From: Coccinella septempunctata
Lineage: Eukaryota > Arthropoda > Insecta > Coleoptera > Coccinellidae
Assembly (NCBI RefSeq): GCF_907165205.1
Contig: NC_058196.1
Span: 31,848,501-31,912,500, forward strand
Reading direction: 5' to 3'
Length of the DNA: 64,000 bases
Shown: positions 37,962 through 49,589 of the stretch, piece after piece
Numbering within the stretch: position 1 is the stretch's first letter
Layout of the letters: each line of letters opens with the position of its first letter
Made by a program: the position numbers and the translations under genes
The notes under the pieces: model-generated
What the model was told of the DNA's origin: nothing
Database searches by the model: none
The model's input: only the letters and a program-made list of their open reading frames with translations

Positions 37962-40900
37962 ATGTTATCAAATTTCTTGCTCATATTCCTACTTGGGTTT
38001 GTAACCTCCCAAAAAAATCCCCATTTTCTGGAAGATCGATCGACAATCGTCCATCTTTTCGAATGGAAATGGAAGGATATTGCCCAGGAGTGTGAAAATT
38101 TTCTAGCTCCTCACGGATACGCCGGCGTCCAGGTAAGATATTTATATTTGAAGTTGAAAATATTGACTGTTAGACATTGTCCATCGACAATCACAAACAA
38201 TCTCTGCGAGCTATACAACACTCTTTTGAGGAACATGAAGACGGGCGATCCTTATTGGCGCCCAAACAGGGACTTTTAAAAGATATCTTCAGTTGTATCG
38301 TCTTCCACACTCATACATCAAGTAATGTCCATAATTCCTTCCAGATCTCACCTCCAAACGAAAATTTGATCCTAAGTTCTCGACCTTGGTTCGAACGATA
38401 CCAACCTCTCAGTTACGTTCTGGAAACACGGTCCGGAAGCGAAAAGGAATTGGAGGAAATGTCCAGGAGATGCAACAAAGTAGGGGTTAGGTAAGTACCG
38501 TTTTCCCATGGAGAGAAATCCAACTATTATAGACAATATTTCTTAGGATATTCGCGGATATCATCTTCAACCACATGACAGCAAGCGACGGTATTGGAAC
38601 CGCTGGTAACAGGGGTGAAGCTACCAACGACAACTACCCTGGTGTACCATATACTAGAGAGCATTTCCACGATCCGTGTACCACCACAGACTACAACGAT
38701 GCATATCAAGTGAGAAACTGCGAACTGGACGGACTGAGAGATTTGAATCAGGTAAATTTAAGGGGATATTTCATCTTTCTTAGGATTAAGTTGATGGTGG
38801 ATTTCAGACAGAAGAATACGTAAGGGACAGGGTGGTGGACTTCTTGAACCACTTGATAGACCTCGGCGTGGCAGGGTTCAGGATAGATGCAGCCAAGCAC
38901 ATGCTACCGGAGGACATGGGGATAATTTTTGGAAGATTGAAGGATCTCAACACGGATTATGGCTTCGCTCCTGGTTCCAGAGCTTTTATTTATCAGGAAG
39001 TTGTTGGATATGGTGAGTACTCAGTTGTCCAAGACTGCAGTTTCGTTGACTGCAGTGAAGGTTTGAAACATTCATCGATAATGAACAAGAAGACATTTTA
39101 TCACGAGTCAATCAAAAATCATTCGTCACATCTCTATTGACGCTCGAGAATTTGCTTTTTCCAAGAGCTTTTATGCACAAATTCGGAAACTAGAATTACT
39201 TTCTCTCCATCGATTCCCCCCTGAGTGTATGTTTCCCTATATTTATACCGATTGCTTGGTGGATACCAGACTCTCCACGCAACAATCGGTGGATTCTTTC
39301 TCCTTACTACACAAACGAATTGACCGCTTATACGGATTTGAAACACCTCCTCCTTCGATTCATTACAGGTGGCGAAGCAATATCAAGGGAACAATACACC
39401 GGCATCGGTACTGTCCTCGAGTTCAAATACGGCAACAGTCTCAGCAATGTTTTCAAGAAAAACGACAAAATGAGGTTCTTGGACAGCTGGGGACCAGCGT
39501 GGGGCTTAGTAGATCCGGGCAGCGACTCTGTGACCTTCATCGACAACCACGACTCCCAGAGGAGCGACGGCAGCATCTTGAACTACAAGAGCTCGAAGCC
39601 CTACAAGATGGCGATCGCCTTCATGCTGGCCCACCCTTACAACGGCACCCCCAGGATCATCTCCAGCTACGATTTCGTCGACAAAAACACTCCCCCGCCC
39701 CAGGACTCCAACGGCAACTTGATATCGCCGGGATTCAACAGCGACAACACCTGCACCAACGGGTACATCTGCGAGCACAGATGGCGCCAGATCTACAACA
39801 TGGTCGAGTTCAGGAACGTGGTGAGAGGTGAGTTTCCGCTTGATCGACTCATCCACTGTGCTCCCCGTATATATATTCATATTCTCCTCTTAATTTATTA
39901 CAGCGAACCTGCAACGTCTCTAGACCTTTCAAAAAAAATGTTTCTTTTTGCACTGCAAACCTGAACTCCACAGCTTTTATTACCTCCTCGTTGGAAGAAA
40001 ATTTACGAACTTTTAAACTTTTTTTCAGTCGAGGAAAGAGATGATGATCGGATGGGGCCAAATCTGGTGAATGAGGGGGGTGTTCTAGTAATTCAAACCC
40101 TAAATCACGCATTTTTTGCATGGCAACATGAGATTTGTGTGCAGGGGCGTTGTCCTGCAAAAACAAAACATATTCGGATAGCTTTCCGCGTCTTTTCTCT
40201 TTAATTTTTTCCCGTAGAGTGGTCAGTAATGTCGAATAGGTATCTCCGGTTATTGTTCTACCCTTATCCAAAAAATCAATCATGATTACTCCATGGCAGT
40301 CCCAAAAAACTGAAGCAAGAACTTTTCCAGCAGATTTTTTGACACTAAACTTCTTAAGTCTTAGAGAACCAGAGTGTCGCCATTCCATAGATTGTTGCTT
40401 TGTTTCTGGATCGTAGAAATGTACCCAAGTCTCATCCATGATAACAATTCGGTTCAAGAAGTCTACATCGTTTTCAAATCGAGCACAGATCGAACGCGAT
40501 GCTTCTACCCTTGCACGCTGTTGGTCAACATTCAAACATTTGGGGATCCATTCTGCAGCAATATTTCTCATGTCCAAATAGACGTGAACTATATGATGAA
40601 GGCGTTTGTATGAGATACTCAGTGATTCAGATATCCGTTTCAGCCCAATTCGACGGTAAATGATAAAATCATGTCATGAATTGCATCGATGTTTTCGGGG
40701 ACTGACAAAGAAACTGGCCTTCCCGATCGGTCATCATCTTCAATGGAAAATTTACCTCTTTTGAAGCTTGCAGTCCAATTTTTCACGATCACATACAAAG
40801 GATATTGATCACCAGGGGTATTAAGCATATCTTCGTAAATCTGCTTACCTCTTAACCTTTTTAAATGCAGGTACTTGATGATGGCTCGATCTAGGCTAAC

Positions 40901-41263
40901 TAGATGATATCCTCGTACTTCCATCTCCTCATGAAACTGTCCTATATTCTTCCAGCGATTCATCGCTTTTGTTTTGCAGACACCGGCATAAACGACTGGC
41001 AAACAATGGCCGATCAACAGGTGGCCTTCTGCAGGGGCAACAAGGGATTCATCGTGTTCAATAACGAGGGTAACATGGATACGCAAGTTCATGCCTGCGT
41101 GCCGCCCGGAGAATACTGCGACGTCATATCCGGAAGTCTGGTAGACGGAAGGTGCACCGGTAAGGTGATCGTCGTGGATCAGGACTGTAACACCCACATC
41201 ACCCTGTACGACAGCGAGGAGGACGGCGTCATAGCTATACATCAGAACTCGAAGAGGAATTAG
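37962..41263 (+). CDS. Alpha-amylase 2
   Basis: Six exons fit: 37962-38132, 38345-38490, 38547-38751, 38808-39012, 39369-39827 and 40980-41263, giving 489 aa, the usual insect amylase length. The signal peptide MLSNFLLIFLLGFVTS is followed by QKNPHF. The catalytic triad is Asp201 (GFRIDAAKH), Glu238 (IYQEV) and Asp304 (FIDNHD). Arg199 and the Asn of FIDN fit chloride binding. The gene is a secreted GH13 digestive enzyme. A CCAG acceptor directly before ATCCACGATG suggests a 5' UTR intron, which amylase 1 does not show. The last intron (39828-40979) is enlarged by a mariner copy on the opposite strand. It is nearly identical to amylase 3; visible differences include SREQ/PREL in exon 5 and several changes in exon 3. 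A poly(A) signal is at 41312-41317. Confidence 0.96.
39869..40923 (-). mobile_element. Mariner element in last intron of amylase 2
   Basis: The minus-strand frame (about 40910 to 39849) encodes a mariner transposase. The N-terminal part reads VKNWTASFKRGKFSIEDDD. The catalytic part shows MDETWVHFYDPETKQQS, FLQDNAPAHKS and PHSPDLAPSDHHLFP, with 34 residues between the second and third Asp, the D,D34D spacing of true mariners. One frameshift near 40656-40660 (TTT in place of one G, compared with the copy at 30.1 kb) separates the two halves, and the extreme N terminus is missing or replaced. All three catalytic residues are intact, but the frameshift makes it inactive as it stands. The boundaries come from comparison with the same intron of amylase 3. 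Confidence 0.9.
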
Positions 41264-41311
41264 TTTAATCTCATGGAAGTTTTAAAATGCTCATAAAACT
41301 GGTATTTTATC

Positions 41312-41317
41312 AATAAA
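41312..41317 (+). terminator. Poly(A) signal of amylase gene 2
   Basis: AATAAA, 49 bp after the stop codon. Confidence 0.65.
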
Positions 41318-41917
41318 AACGCGACGAAAATGCTTCTGGTGTGATTGTCCTGAGACAATAATGAAGGTGAAGCCTCATATGTTGAAATATATCCAGTCGT
41401 TTACTGTAAGAACGTAAATAACTGATCCAAATTTCTTGCCTTGAACTCCTCAACTTTTGCGGAGCATCTAGCTATATTCAAGGTATACCCGCAAATAGTT
41501 TTCATCGAATCAGACGCAATAATTCCTCAGAGATAACGAAACCTCACGTATGATGAAAATTTATAACAATATCGACGCGTATAATTATATTGCTGTCGGT
41601 GAGGCAACTGACACCGGCGAGGAAAACGTAATAAAATAGATGAGATATATGTGGGAAGGATACAATAGGAACGGACAACCCGTTCATGTCTGTCGTTAAT
41701 CTATCTTCGTTTCAATCTTGAACAAATAGATGAGACGAGGTGTGAATCGTCTTCGATCCCAGAGAGTGTGGCAATTTTACGGAAGAAATATGTCCGAGCA
41801 ACGCTCTGAGAGAAATCGAGAAATGATTAAACAGTCAGCCAACATGCTCCTACTCAAAGGTATCTTCGGTAATTTTTGGCCTATAAGGCCATCATCAGTG
41901 CCACCCTGAAGTACAGG

Positions 41918-42689
41918 ATGAGTTTGGAGTCGTACAAATATTTTAACAGCAGATTCTTGAGGTCAAAAGAAACACTGGTATAGAAAATACCATTTTTTCC
42001 GATTCGGCCCTGATAAAAAGATGTAGCCATTTTAAGTTTTCATAATGAGATTTGTCAACCCTGGAATAAGAAGCTGAATCTGTGACAAATTACCTTCAGA
42101 ATATCTATCTAACAGTAGAGGTGGACACTGCACTGGAAGGTTAGGAAGAAAAAATAAATGGCGGAGTGCATTCTGTTCCCTCTGGGTTTTCACACCAGCA
42201 GAGAAGACTTGTATTCTGCCAAAGTACCCTATTTCTCGAATTTCACAGATAATTTTTGATATTTTAAAATCAAATTACTCAAAAACGGAGAATTATACGA
42301 GAAAATATGAAAATACTTTTATTTTACAAAACGTTCAAATATTTGTTAGATAGCGTCCAACTAAGATAGTTTGGAAAGGTGGGTTCTTTGAATTTTTGGT
42401 ATTTTTATGGTACGTTATGGTCATAATGAGAAAACTGGAAGACGTGGGTGATATCTTGTATTCGAAAAAGATTCATCAAATAAATGAAAAACTATATTCC
42501 GAAATTCATTTCATTCGATGAAACCGTTTGTGAGACAGAACTAAAACAAAAAATTTTTCATGGTTTTTCAACAACCTGTATCTTTTAAGCCGAGACGATT
42601 CAGAAAAAATGCTGAAGGAAAAAAGTGTTTCTTTTGACCTCAAGAATCTACTGTTGAAATATTTGTACGAGTCGAAGACTTACTAATCT
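41918..42689 (+). repeat. Family A inverted-repeat element, copy 2
   Basis: Begins GAGTTTGGAGTCGTAC and ends GTACGAGTCGAAGACTTAC. It shares the core CCTGATAAAAAGATGTAGCC and the near-terminal AAAGAAACACT on both arms. It lies exactly at the joint between duplication units A and B. Confidence 0.75.
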
Positions 42690-43273
42690 AATTATTCAAT
42701 CTCAATCAGGGATTTTCATCTGCAACCGCATCTATTGAATATAGGAACTTTTTCCAAAATTGTTTCGAAAACATCCACGTGAGTCCATTGAAAAATCAGA
42801 TGCAGATATGATACTGCACACAATCGGAGCATTTTTTTGAAAATTTTCAAGTTTTCGATCAAATCGGAGATTAGCAATGGATTAATTTAATTCATAATAA
42901 AATCTTATCAATTATTTCAGCTTGAAAAGTCATTATCTTATCACAGAAACTTAATGTATATGAGCCCAATTCATCTGATAAATGTATAATACTTTTGAAA
43001 TCCTTAGAATTCATTTCAATACGTTCAACTCTGTATTATTCGTTTATTACTCTTAAACATCTGACTGAATGAGAATTTCAGTAAACAGAAGTTCTCTCAA
43101 TCTCAGTGAGTAGTTGAATTTTCATCACATTTCTTTGATATTTTTAAAATATTCCTGGAATTTATTCAGCACGAATTTTCTCATTATTTTTTCAAATATT
43201 CCAATTTCAACCATCATACTTTCCAATCCGGATCTGATCCCGAAATGAAAACTACTTTCTTTCCAGATCCACG

Positions 43274-43762
43274 ATGTTATCAAATTTCTTGCTCATATTC
43301 CTACTTGGGTTTGTAACGTCCCAAAAAAACCCCCATTTTCTGGAAGATCGATCGACAATTGTCCATCTTTTCGAATGGAAATGGAAGGATATTGCCCAGG
43401 AGTGTGAAAATTTTCTAGCTCCTCATGGATACGCCGGCGTCCAGGTAAGATATTTATATTTGATGTTGAAAATACTGACTGTTAGACATTGTCTCATCGA
43501 CAATCACAAACAATCTCTGCGAGCTATACAACACTCTTTTGAGGAATATGAATGCTATAGCTCTTCAAAATTGACAAATTTTTTCGAAATTTTCCTCTAA
43601 AAGTGATTTATTTCCTAAAATACTGATCCTAGGAAAAATCCAATTGCATATTCGTAATCTACGTCCTCGATTTAGTCAACAAAATGACCCGGGTCCATAT
43701 AGTTCGAAAAATAAAAAATGCAGTCTGCCTTTCTGTTCTTAGGACCTTCAGTGTCTGAGATT

Positions 43763-43803
<41 letters not shown>

Positions 43804-43817
43804 CGAGCGTGCGCGCG

Positions 43818-43850
<33 letters not shown>

Positions 43851-44331
43851 CGAGTGTCTTGTGTCGAGCGTCGAGTGTCGAGTGTCGAGTGTCGTGTGTC
43901 GAGTTTCGAGTGTCGAGTGTCGAGTGTCGAGTGTCGAGTGTCGAGTGTCGAGTGTCGAGTGTCGAGTGTCGAGTGTCGAGTGTCGAGTGTCGAGTGTCAA
44001 GTGTCGAGTGTCGAGTGTCGAGTGTCGAGTGTCAAGTGTCGAGTGTCGAGTGTCGAGTGTCAAGTGTCGAGTGTCGAGTGTCGAGTGTCGAGTGTCCAGT
44101 GTCGAGTGTCGAGTGTCGAGTGTCGAGTGTCAAGTGTCGAGTGTCGAGTGTCGAGTGTCTGTGTGTGCGTCTGTGTGGTGTGTGTGGGGTGGGTGTGTGT
44201 GGGGTGGGTGTGTGTGGGGTGGGTGTGTGTGGTGTGGGTGTGTGTGGGATGGGTGTGTGTGTGTGTGTCGAGTGTCGTGTGTGGAGTGTATGGGTGGGTT
44301 GTGTGTGTGTGTGTGTGTGTGTGTGATGTGT

Positions 44332-44383
<52 letters not shown>

Positions 44384-47300
44384 ATGGGTGTGTGGGATGG
44401 GTGTGTGGGATGGTTGTGTGGGATGGTTGTGTGGGATGGGTGTGTGGGATGGGTGTGTGGGATGGTTGTGTGGGATGGGTGTGTGGGATGGTTGTGTGGG
44501 ATGGGTGTGTGGGATGGGTGTGTGGGATGGGTGTGTGTGTGTGTGGGTGGGTGTGCGTGTGTCGAGTGTCGAGTGTCGTGTGTCGAGTGTCGTGTGTCGA
44601 GTGTCGTGTGTCGAGTGTCGTGTGTCGAGTGTCGAGTGTCGAGTGTCGTGTGTCGAGTGTCGAGTGTCGAGTGTCGAGTGACAAGTGTCGAGTGTCATGT
44701 GTCGGGTGTCGAGTGTAGAGTGTCGAGTGTGTGGCGTGTGTGTGTGTGTGTGTGGGGTGTGTGTGGGTGAAGTGTGTGTGTGTGGGTGGAGTGTGTGTGT
44801 GGGGTGTGTGTGGTTGGACTGTGTGTGGGTGTGGTGTGTGTATGGTGTGTGTGTGGGGGGTGTGCGTGTGTGGTGTGCGTGTGTGGTGTTAGATATTGTC
44901 CATCGACAATCACAAACAATCTCTGCGAGCTATACAACACTCTTTTGAGGAACATGAGGAGAGGCAATTCTTATTGGCGCCCAAACAGGGACTTCTAAAA
45001 GATGACTTCAGTTGTATCGTCTTCCACACTCATACATCAAGTAATGTCCATAATTCCTTCCAGATCTCACCTCCAAACGAAAATTTGATCCTAAGTTCTC
45101 GACCTTGGTTCGAACGATATCAACCTCTCAGTTACGTTCTGGAAACACGGTCCGGAAGTGAAAAGGAATTGGAGGAAATGTCCAGGAGATGCAACAAAGT
45201 AGGGGTCAGGTAAGTACCGTTTTCCCATGGAGAGAAATCCAACTATTATAGGCAATATTTCTTAGGATATTCGCAGATATCATCTTCAACCACATGACAG
45301 GAAGCGACGGTATTGGAACCGCTGGTAACAGAGGTGAAGCTACCAACGACAATTACCCTGGTGTACCATATACCAGAGAGCATTTCCACGATCCGTGTAC
45401 CATCACAAACTACAACGATGCATATCAAGTGAGAAACTGCGAACTTGTCGGACTAAGAGATTTGAATCAGGTAAATTTAAGGGGATATTTCATCTTTCTT
45501 AGGATTAAGTTGATGGTGGTTTTCAGACAGAAGAATACGTAAGGGACAAGGTGGTGGACTTCTTGAACCACTTGATAGACCTCGGCGTGGCAGGGTTCAG
45601 GATAGATGCAGCCAAGCACATGCTACCGGAGGACATGGGGATAATTTTTGGAAGATTGAAGGATCTCAACACGGATTATGGCTTCGCACCGGGCTCCAGA
45701 GCTTTTATTTATCAGGAAGTTGCTGGCTTTGGTGAGTACTCAGTTGTCCAAGACTCAAGTTTCGTTAACTGTAGTGAAGTTTTGAAATATTTATCGATAA
45801 TGAACAAAACGACATTTTATCACTAGTCAATCAAAAATCATTCGTCACATCTCTATTGACGCTCGAGAATTTGCTTTTCCGAAGACCTTTTATGCACAAA
45901 TTCGGAAACTAGAATTACTTTCTCTACATCGATTCTCCCCTAAGTGTATGTTTCCCTATATTTTTACCGATCGCCCAAAATATCTCCATGAATACCTAAA
46001 AAAATAATTAAAGAGACATTTCTTTCCACCTTTGATGTACGAGCATTGAATTTGCTGTAAAGGCTGATAAGTGGCCATTTAACCCAAATTTTCTCGATAT
46101 ATGCGCACCCCTTTGTAATAAATACGACGAACAGAAAGTGTTCGAGGGAAAAGTAAGTGAACAGAAAAGTTTCGATGAACTCCAGAGAGCTGTTTCACAT
46201 CTGAGGGACTTATATATCTGAAATGGGCACCAAACATACCAAACCCTGTAAATATAACAACTTTTCGTCAACATCACTTCACGTACAAACACTCCATATT
46301 CAAGTACGTATTTGTTCTTATACCTTTCGAGTAAATAATAAAATTTTAGGCCCAATGTTTCACGAGAGGTTTCCTTTTTGTGGACATGCATACGAAATTC
46401 CAGTTTTGAGAGCCTTAACATTTATGACAATAGCTGGATTGATTGTGAACATCCTTATGACCGTAGTTTTCTTCTATATGCACTGGAACTTTCGTCTCTT
46501 GATCAAAAACTCATTCATGCTCATAATTGCCTGTTTCGTAAGTGAACATTTTTGAAACAATGACCCTTTAACGGAGAAAATACGAGTCCATCATAAAAGA
46601 GGATTACTATATTTCATTTCAGACGATGATTATGGTATTGGAGGCCCTAATAACATCGGAAATCCACTTCGAAGTGAATGTATTAAGAGAAAAAATGTTT
46701 CCTCTTAGCGAAGCAGGACCTGAAACTCTTCAACGGATCAAAAAGGACATAAGTTTCCTCAGATACTCCAGAATATTCGTCGTGGTATTTCTATTCATCA
46801 GTGCCATGTTCTGTACGCCGATCTCTGGAGACATAAGGGAGTTTTTCTGCATAGTTTATCTGGTGGAGGATATCGAGAACGCCTTCTGGTACCCTTATCT
46901 CAAGTACATCCTTTTCGTGCTGAAAATTATTTTCGTCCTTTCCTTTTCGAATCCCCTGTACATGATGCTCTGCGTGATCGGTGATAACTTTTACGGATTG
47001 ATGATTCTAAGGGAGAAGGTCAACTCTATCGAGCAAATATTCGGTAGGAAGGAAATATGGTACAGAGATCAGGCGTACCAGAAATATGTTAGGATGACGT
47101 TGATAAGATGCATTCAGCAACATCGAATTATATTGGCGTAATAATCATTAAAACTCTACTCATTCGTCAGTCAAAGGTCAAGAACGTATGGCTTTTTGAG
47201 GCAAATTTCTGTCGAAGGCTTAGATCGTATACTTGTTGTAGTTTTTTAGGTTCTTGACCTTCGACCATTTTCAGCACGAATGCGAATAACAACTTTATCT

Positions 47301-49382
47301 CAATTCGGATTTCATTCAAGGTACCACAAAATGGGTTCGAAGATATGTCGGAGGTGTTTACCCACAGTTTTCATTGTGGTAGTGCTTCTTTTCACATCTT
47401 TCTATTTCTATGTTAACATGGTAAGACAGTCCTCACTGGCCGAGCCTAGGTCATGAAATTTGTATGTTACAGAATATAAGCAAGGAAGTTATGAGTAAAT
47501 CACTATTCATCATAGCGCTTTGCATATATTTCACTTATCTGTTCACCTGCGCAGCTCAGAATCTCATAGATGAGGTGACTAGGTACCCTCAGTCACAAAA
47601 TATGATTTTAACGGAAGATTTTTTTAGTCCGAGCAGCTTTATCTCGATTTGTGTGCCTGTCCTTGGTTCTTATGGAATAAATCGAATAAATCGATATACT
47701 TCATGTTCCTCATACATGCTAAAGAACCTCTCACTGTGCGATCCTTCGGCTTGGAATATAGTTATGCCGTCATAGTTCGGGTGAGTCGACACCGTTAAGA
47801 AATGCTCAAAAGACAGATCGTTGATTTTTCAGTTGGCTAAAACTACCATGTCTCTACTGACCGCTCTCCAGGAGCTAACCTCTTGAATTCCGATATGATA
47901 CAAATGCTGAAGAAGGAATTGAATAAGTCATAATTCACGATTTTTCAAGATGCACCCAGAAATTTGTTCAGATCTGTACTAATAAACTTCATTGAGAAAA
48001 TAATAGTAGCCTTTTATTACAGTCTCTGAGCAAATCCCAGATAAGTCAACTAAGCAACTGTTGACGGATTTCGGGATCATTGTCCCTCATCGGAACAGTG
48101 TTGCGTTTTAACGTGTCGACTTTTCTGGAATTTCCTAATGTCTAGCTCGCATTATTGGAACCACAATTCTTCGGAAATTATGACCTCCTATCTTTTCTGC
48201 AACCGTCGCTCGAATCTGACGCTGCTTGGTTTTCCACGAAACAATTGGGGGTTCTTTCTCTTTACTACACAAACGAATTGACCGCTTATTCGAATTTGAA
48301 ACACTTCCTCCTTCGATTCATTACAGGTGGCGACGCAGTACCAAGAGAACTATACACCGGCATCGGTACTGTCCTCGAGTTCAAATACGGCAACCGTCTC
48401 AGCAACGTTTTCAAGAAAAACGACAAGATGAGGTTCTTGGACAGCTGGGGACCAGCGTGGGGCTTAGTAGATCCGGGCAGCGACTCTGTGACCTTCATAG
48501 ACAACCACGACTCCCAGAGGAGCGACGGCAGCATCTTGAACTACAAGAGCTCGAAGCCCTACAAGATGGCGATCGCCTTCATGCTGGCCCACCCTTACAA
48601 CGGTACCCCGAGGATCATCTCCAGCTTCGATTTCGTAGACACCAACACTCCACCGCCCCAGGACTCCAACGGCAACTTGATATCGCCGGGATTCAACAGC
48701 GACGACACCTGCACCAACGGGTACATCTGCGAGCACAGATGGCGCCAGATCTACAACATGGTCGAGTTCAGGAACGTGGTGAGAGGTGAGTTATCGCTTG
48801 ATCGATTCATCTACTGTACTCCCCGTATTACTGTTGATAGATTGGTGAAATCATGGCTTATCTGCGAGGATATATCGAAAAATTCTTAGCCTATTATAGA
48901 ACCAAACAAAATTTCAATGTCAAAATATGTTATTACTCAACGTATTCTCCAAATTCGCCGGTCTGATAAAATCATGTCATGAACTGCATCGATATTTTCG
49001 GGGACTGACACAGAAACTGGCCTTCCCGATCTCTGATCATCTTCTCCTCATGAAACTGTCCTATATTCTTCCAGCGATTCATCGCTTTTGTTTTGCAGAC
49101 ACCGGCATAAACGACTGGCAAACAATGGCCGATCAACAGGTGGCCTTCTGCAGGGGCAACAAGGGATTCATCGTGTTCAATAACGAGGGTAACATGGATA
49201 CGCAAGTTCATGCCTGCGTGCCGCCCGGAGAATACTGCGACGTCATATCCGGAAGTCTGGTAGACGGAAGGTGCACCGGTAAGGTGATCGTCGTGGATCA
49301 GGATTGCAACACCCACATCACCCTGTACGACAGCGAGGAGGACGGAGTCATAGCTATACATCAGAACTCGAAGAGGAATTAG
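43274..49382 (+). CDS. Alpha-amylase 3 (host of a nested receptor gene)
   Basis: Six exons fit: 43274-43444, 45064-45209, 45266-45470, 45527-45731, 48327-48785 and 49099-49382, giving 489 aa with exon lengths identical to amylase 2. The signal peptide is MLSNFLLIFLLGFVTS, and the catalytic Asp201, Glu238 and Asp304 are kept, so the reading frame predicts an active secreted GH13 enzyme. Two introns have become very large: intron 1 (about 1.6 kb) by satellite insertion, and intron 4 (about 2.6 kb) by a segment with a complete odorant receptor gene. Intron 5 holds a mariner scar. A poly(A) signal is at 49429-49434. Whether the long introns and the internal poly(A) signal of the nested gene reduce its output cannot be judged from sequence. 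Confidence 0.94.
43553..44886 (+). repeat. Satellite and microsatellite insertion in amylase 3 intron 1
   Basis: After about 210 bp of unique sequence come a (TG)n run (from about 43766), a long (GAGTGTC)n 7-bp array (about 43850-44157), GGGTGGGTGTGTGT and GGGATGGGTGTGTG arrays, another (TG)n, more GAGTGTC units (about 44560-44735) and TG/GGTG-rich sequence to about 44886. All frames through it are artefacts. It is flanked by a roughly 70-bp direct duplication of intron sequence (about 43482-43552 and 44886-44955). Confidence 0.9.
46355..47886 (+). CDS. Odorant receptor (insect 7tm_6 family), nested in amylase 3 intron 4
   Basis: Six exons fit: 46355-46537, 46623-47137, 47321-47420, 47473-47574, 47628-47780 and 47833-47886, all GT-AG and frame-keeping, giving 368 aa, within the usual length for insect odorant receptors. 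The start MFHERFPFCGHAYEIPVLRA leads into TM1, with further hydrophobic helices around residues 48-68, 105-125 and 155-185. The family hallmark between TM4 and TM5 is RCIQQHRIILAYH (about residues 223-235). Exon 3 encodes TM5, exon 4 TM6 (FTCAAQNLIDE), and exon 5 begins SEQLYLDLCACPWFLWNKS and continues AKEPLTVRSFGLEYS. The last exon gives LAKTTMSLLTALQE (TM7 end). Such proteins pair with the co-receptor Orco to form ligand-gated ion channels in olfactory neurons. A poly(A) signal at 47981-47986 suggests an independent gene. The ligand cannot be predicted. Confidence 0.85.
47981..47986 (+). terminator. Poly(A) signal of the nested odorant receptor
   Basis: AATAAA, 95 bp after the receptor stop codon and inside amylase 3 intron 4. 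Confidence 0.55.
48948..49043 (-). mobile_element. Mariner scar in last intron of amylase 3
   Basis: About 95 bp match the mariner at 40646-40742 on the minus strand (for example GGGACTGACACAGAAACTGG against GGGACTGACAAAGAAACTGG). They lie directly beside the same flanking sequence, CTCCTCATGAAACTGTCC, as the larger copy in amylase 2. The scar has the un-shifted version (GGTCTGATAAAATC) at the site where the amylase 2 copy is frameshifted. Confidence 0.85.
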
Positions 49383-49428
49383 TTAACTCGTAGAAGTTTC
49401 CAAATGCTGATGAAATAGGTATTTCATC

Positions 49429-49434
49429 AATAAA
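49429..49434 (+). terminator. Poly(A) signal of amylase gene 3
   Basis: AATAAA, 47 bp after the stop codon. Confidence 0.65.
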
Positions 49435-49589
49435 AACGTGTCAAAAATGCTTCGGGTTTGATTATCCTGAGACACTTATGAAGCTGAAGCCTCATATGCT
49501 GAAATATATCCAGTCGTTGACTGTTAGAACGTAAATAACTGATCCAAAATTCTTGCCTTAAACTCCTCAACTTTTGTGGGCCATCTAGC

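Larger units (their letters stand above)
37371..42689 (+). repeat. Segmental duplication unit A (amylase 2 and flanks)
   Basis: Sequence upstream of amylase 2 (from about 37371, for example CAACCGCATCTATTGAAT) matches that upstream of amylase 3 (from about 42689). The match continues through both genes, and through downstream DNA such as GACGCGTATAATTATATTGC and a family A inverted-repeat element. Unit A runs to about 42689 and unit B from there to about 51640. The length difference comes from insertions specific to each unit. Confidence 0.85.
45974..48220 (+). other. Inserted segment in amylase 3 intron 4 carrying a receptor gene
   Basis: Compared with amylase 2 intron 4 (39013-39368), the intron of amylase 3 matches from its donor to about 45973 (CCCTATATTT region) and again from about 48221 (GCTTGG) to the acceptor. 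The roughly 2.25 kb between is absent from amylase 2 and contains the odorant receptor gene with its introns, so it was inserted or moved as DNA rather than as a processed transcript. Confidence 0.8.

Noticed and set aside
39229..39831. 200-codon frame overlapping amylase 2 exon 5 (and a similar one at 48226-48789)
   Set aside because: Shifted frame of a GC-rich amylase exon; conserved only because the two exons are duplicates.
43659..44998. Long Cys/Val- and Thr/His-rich frames on both strands
   Set aside because: Artefacts of (TG)n and 7-bp GAGTGTC satellite in amylase 3 intron 1; no codon structure or domain.
46008..46421. 137-codon minus-strand frame beside the nested receptor
   Set aside because: Overlaps the receptor promoter and first exon on the other strand and has no domain.
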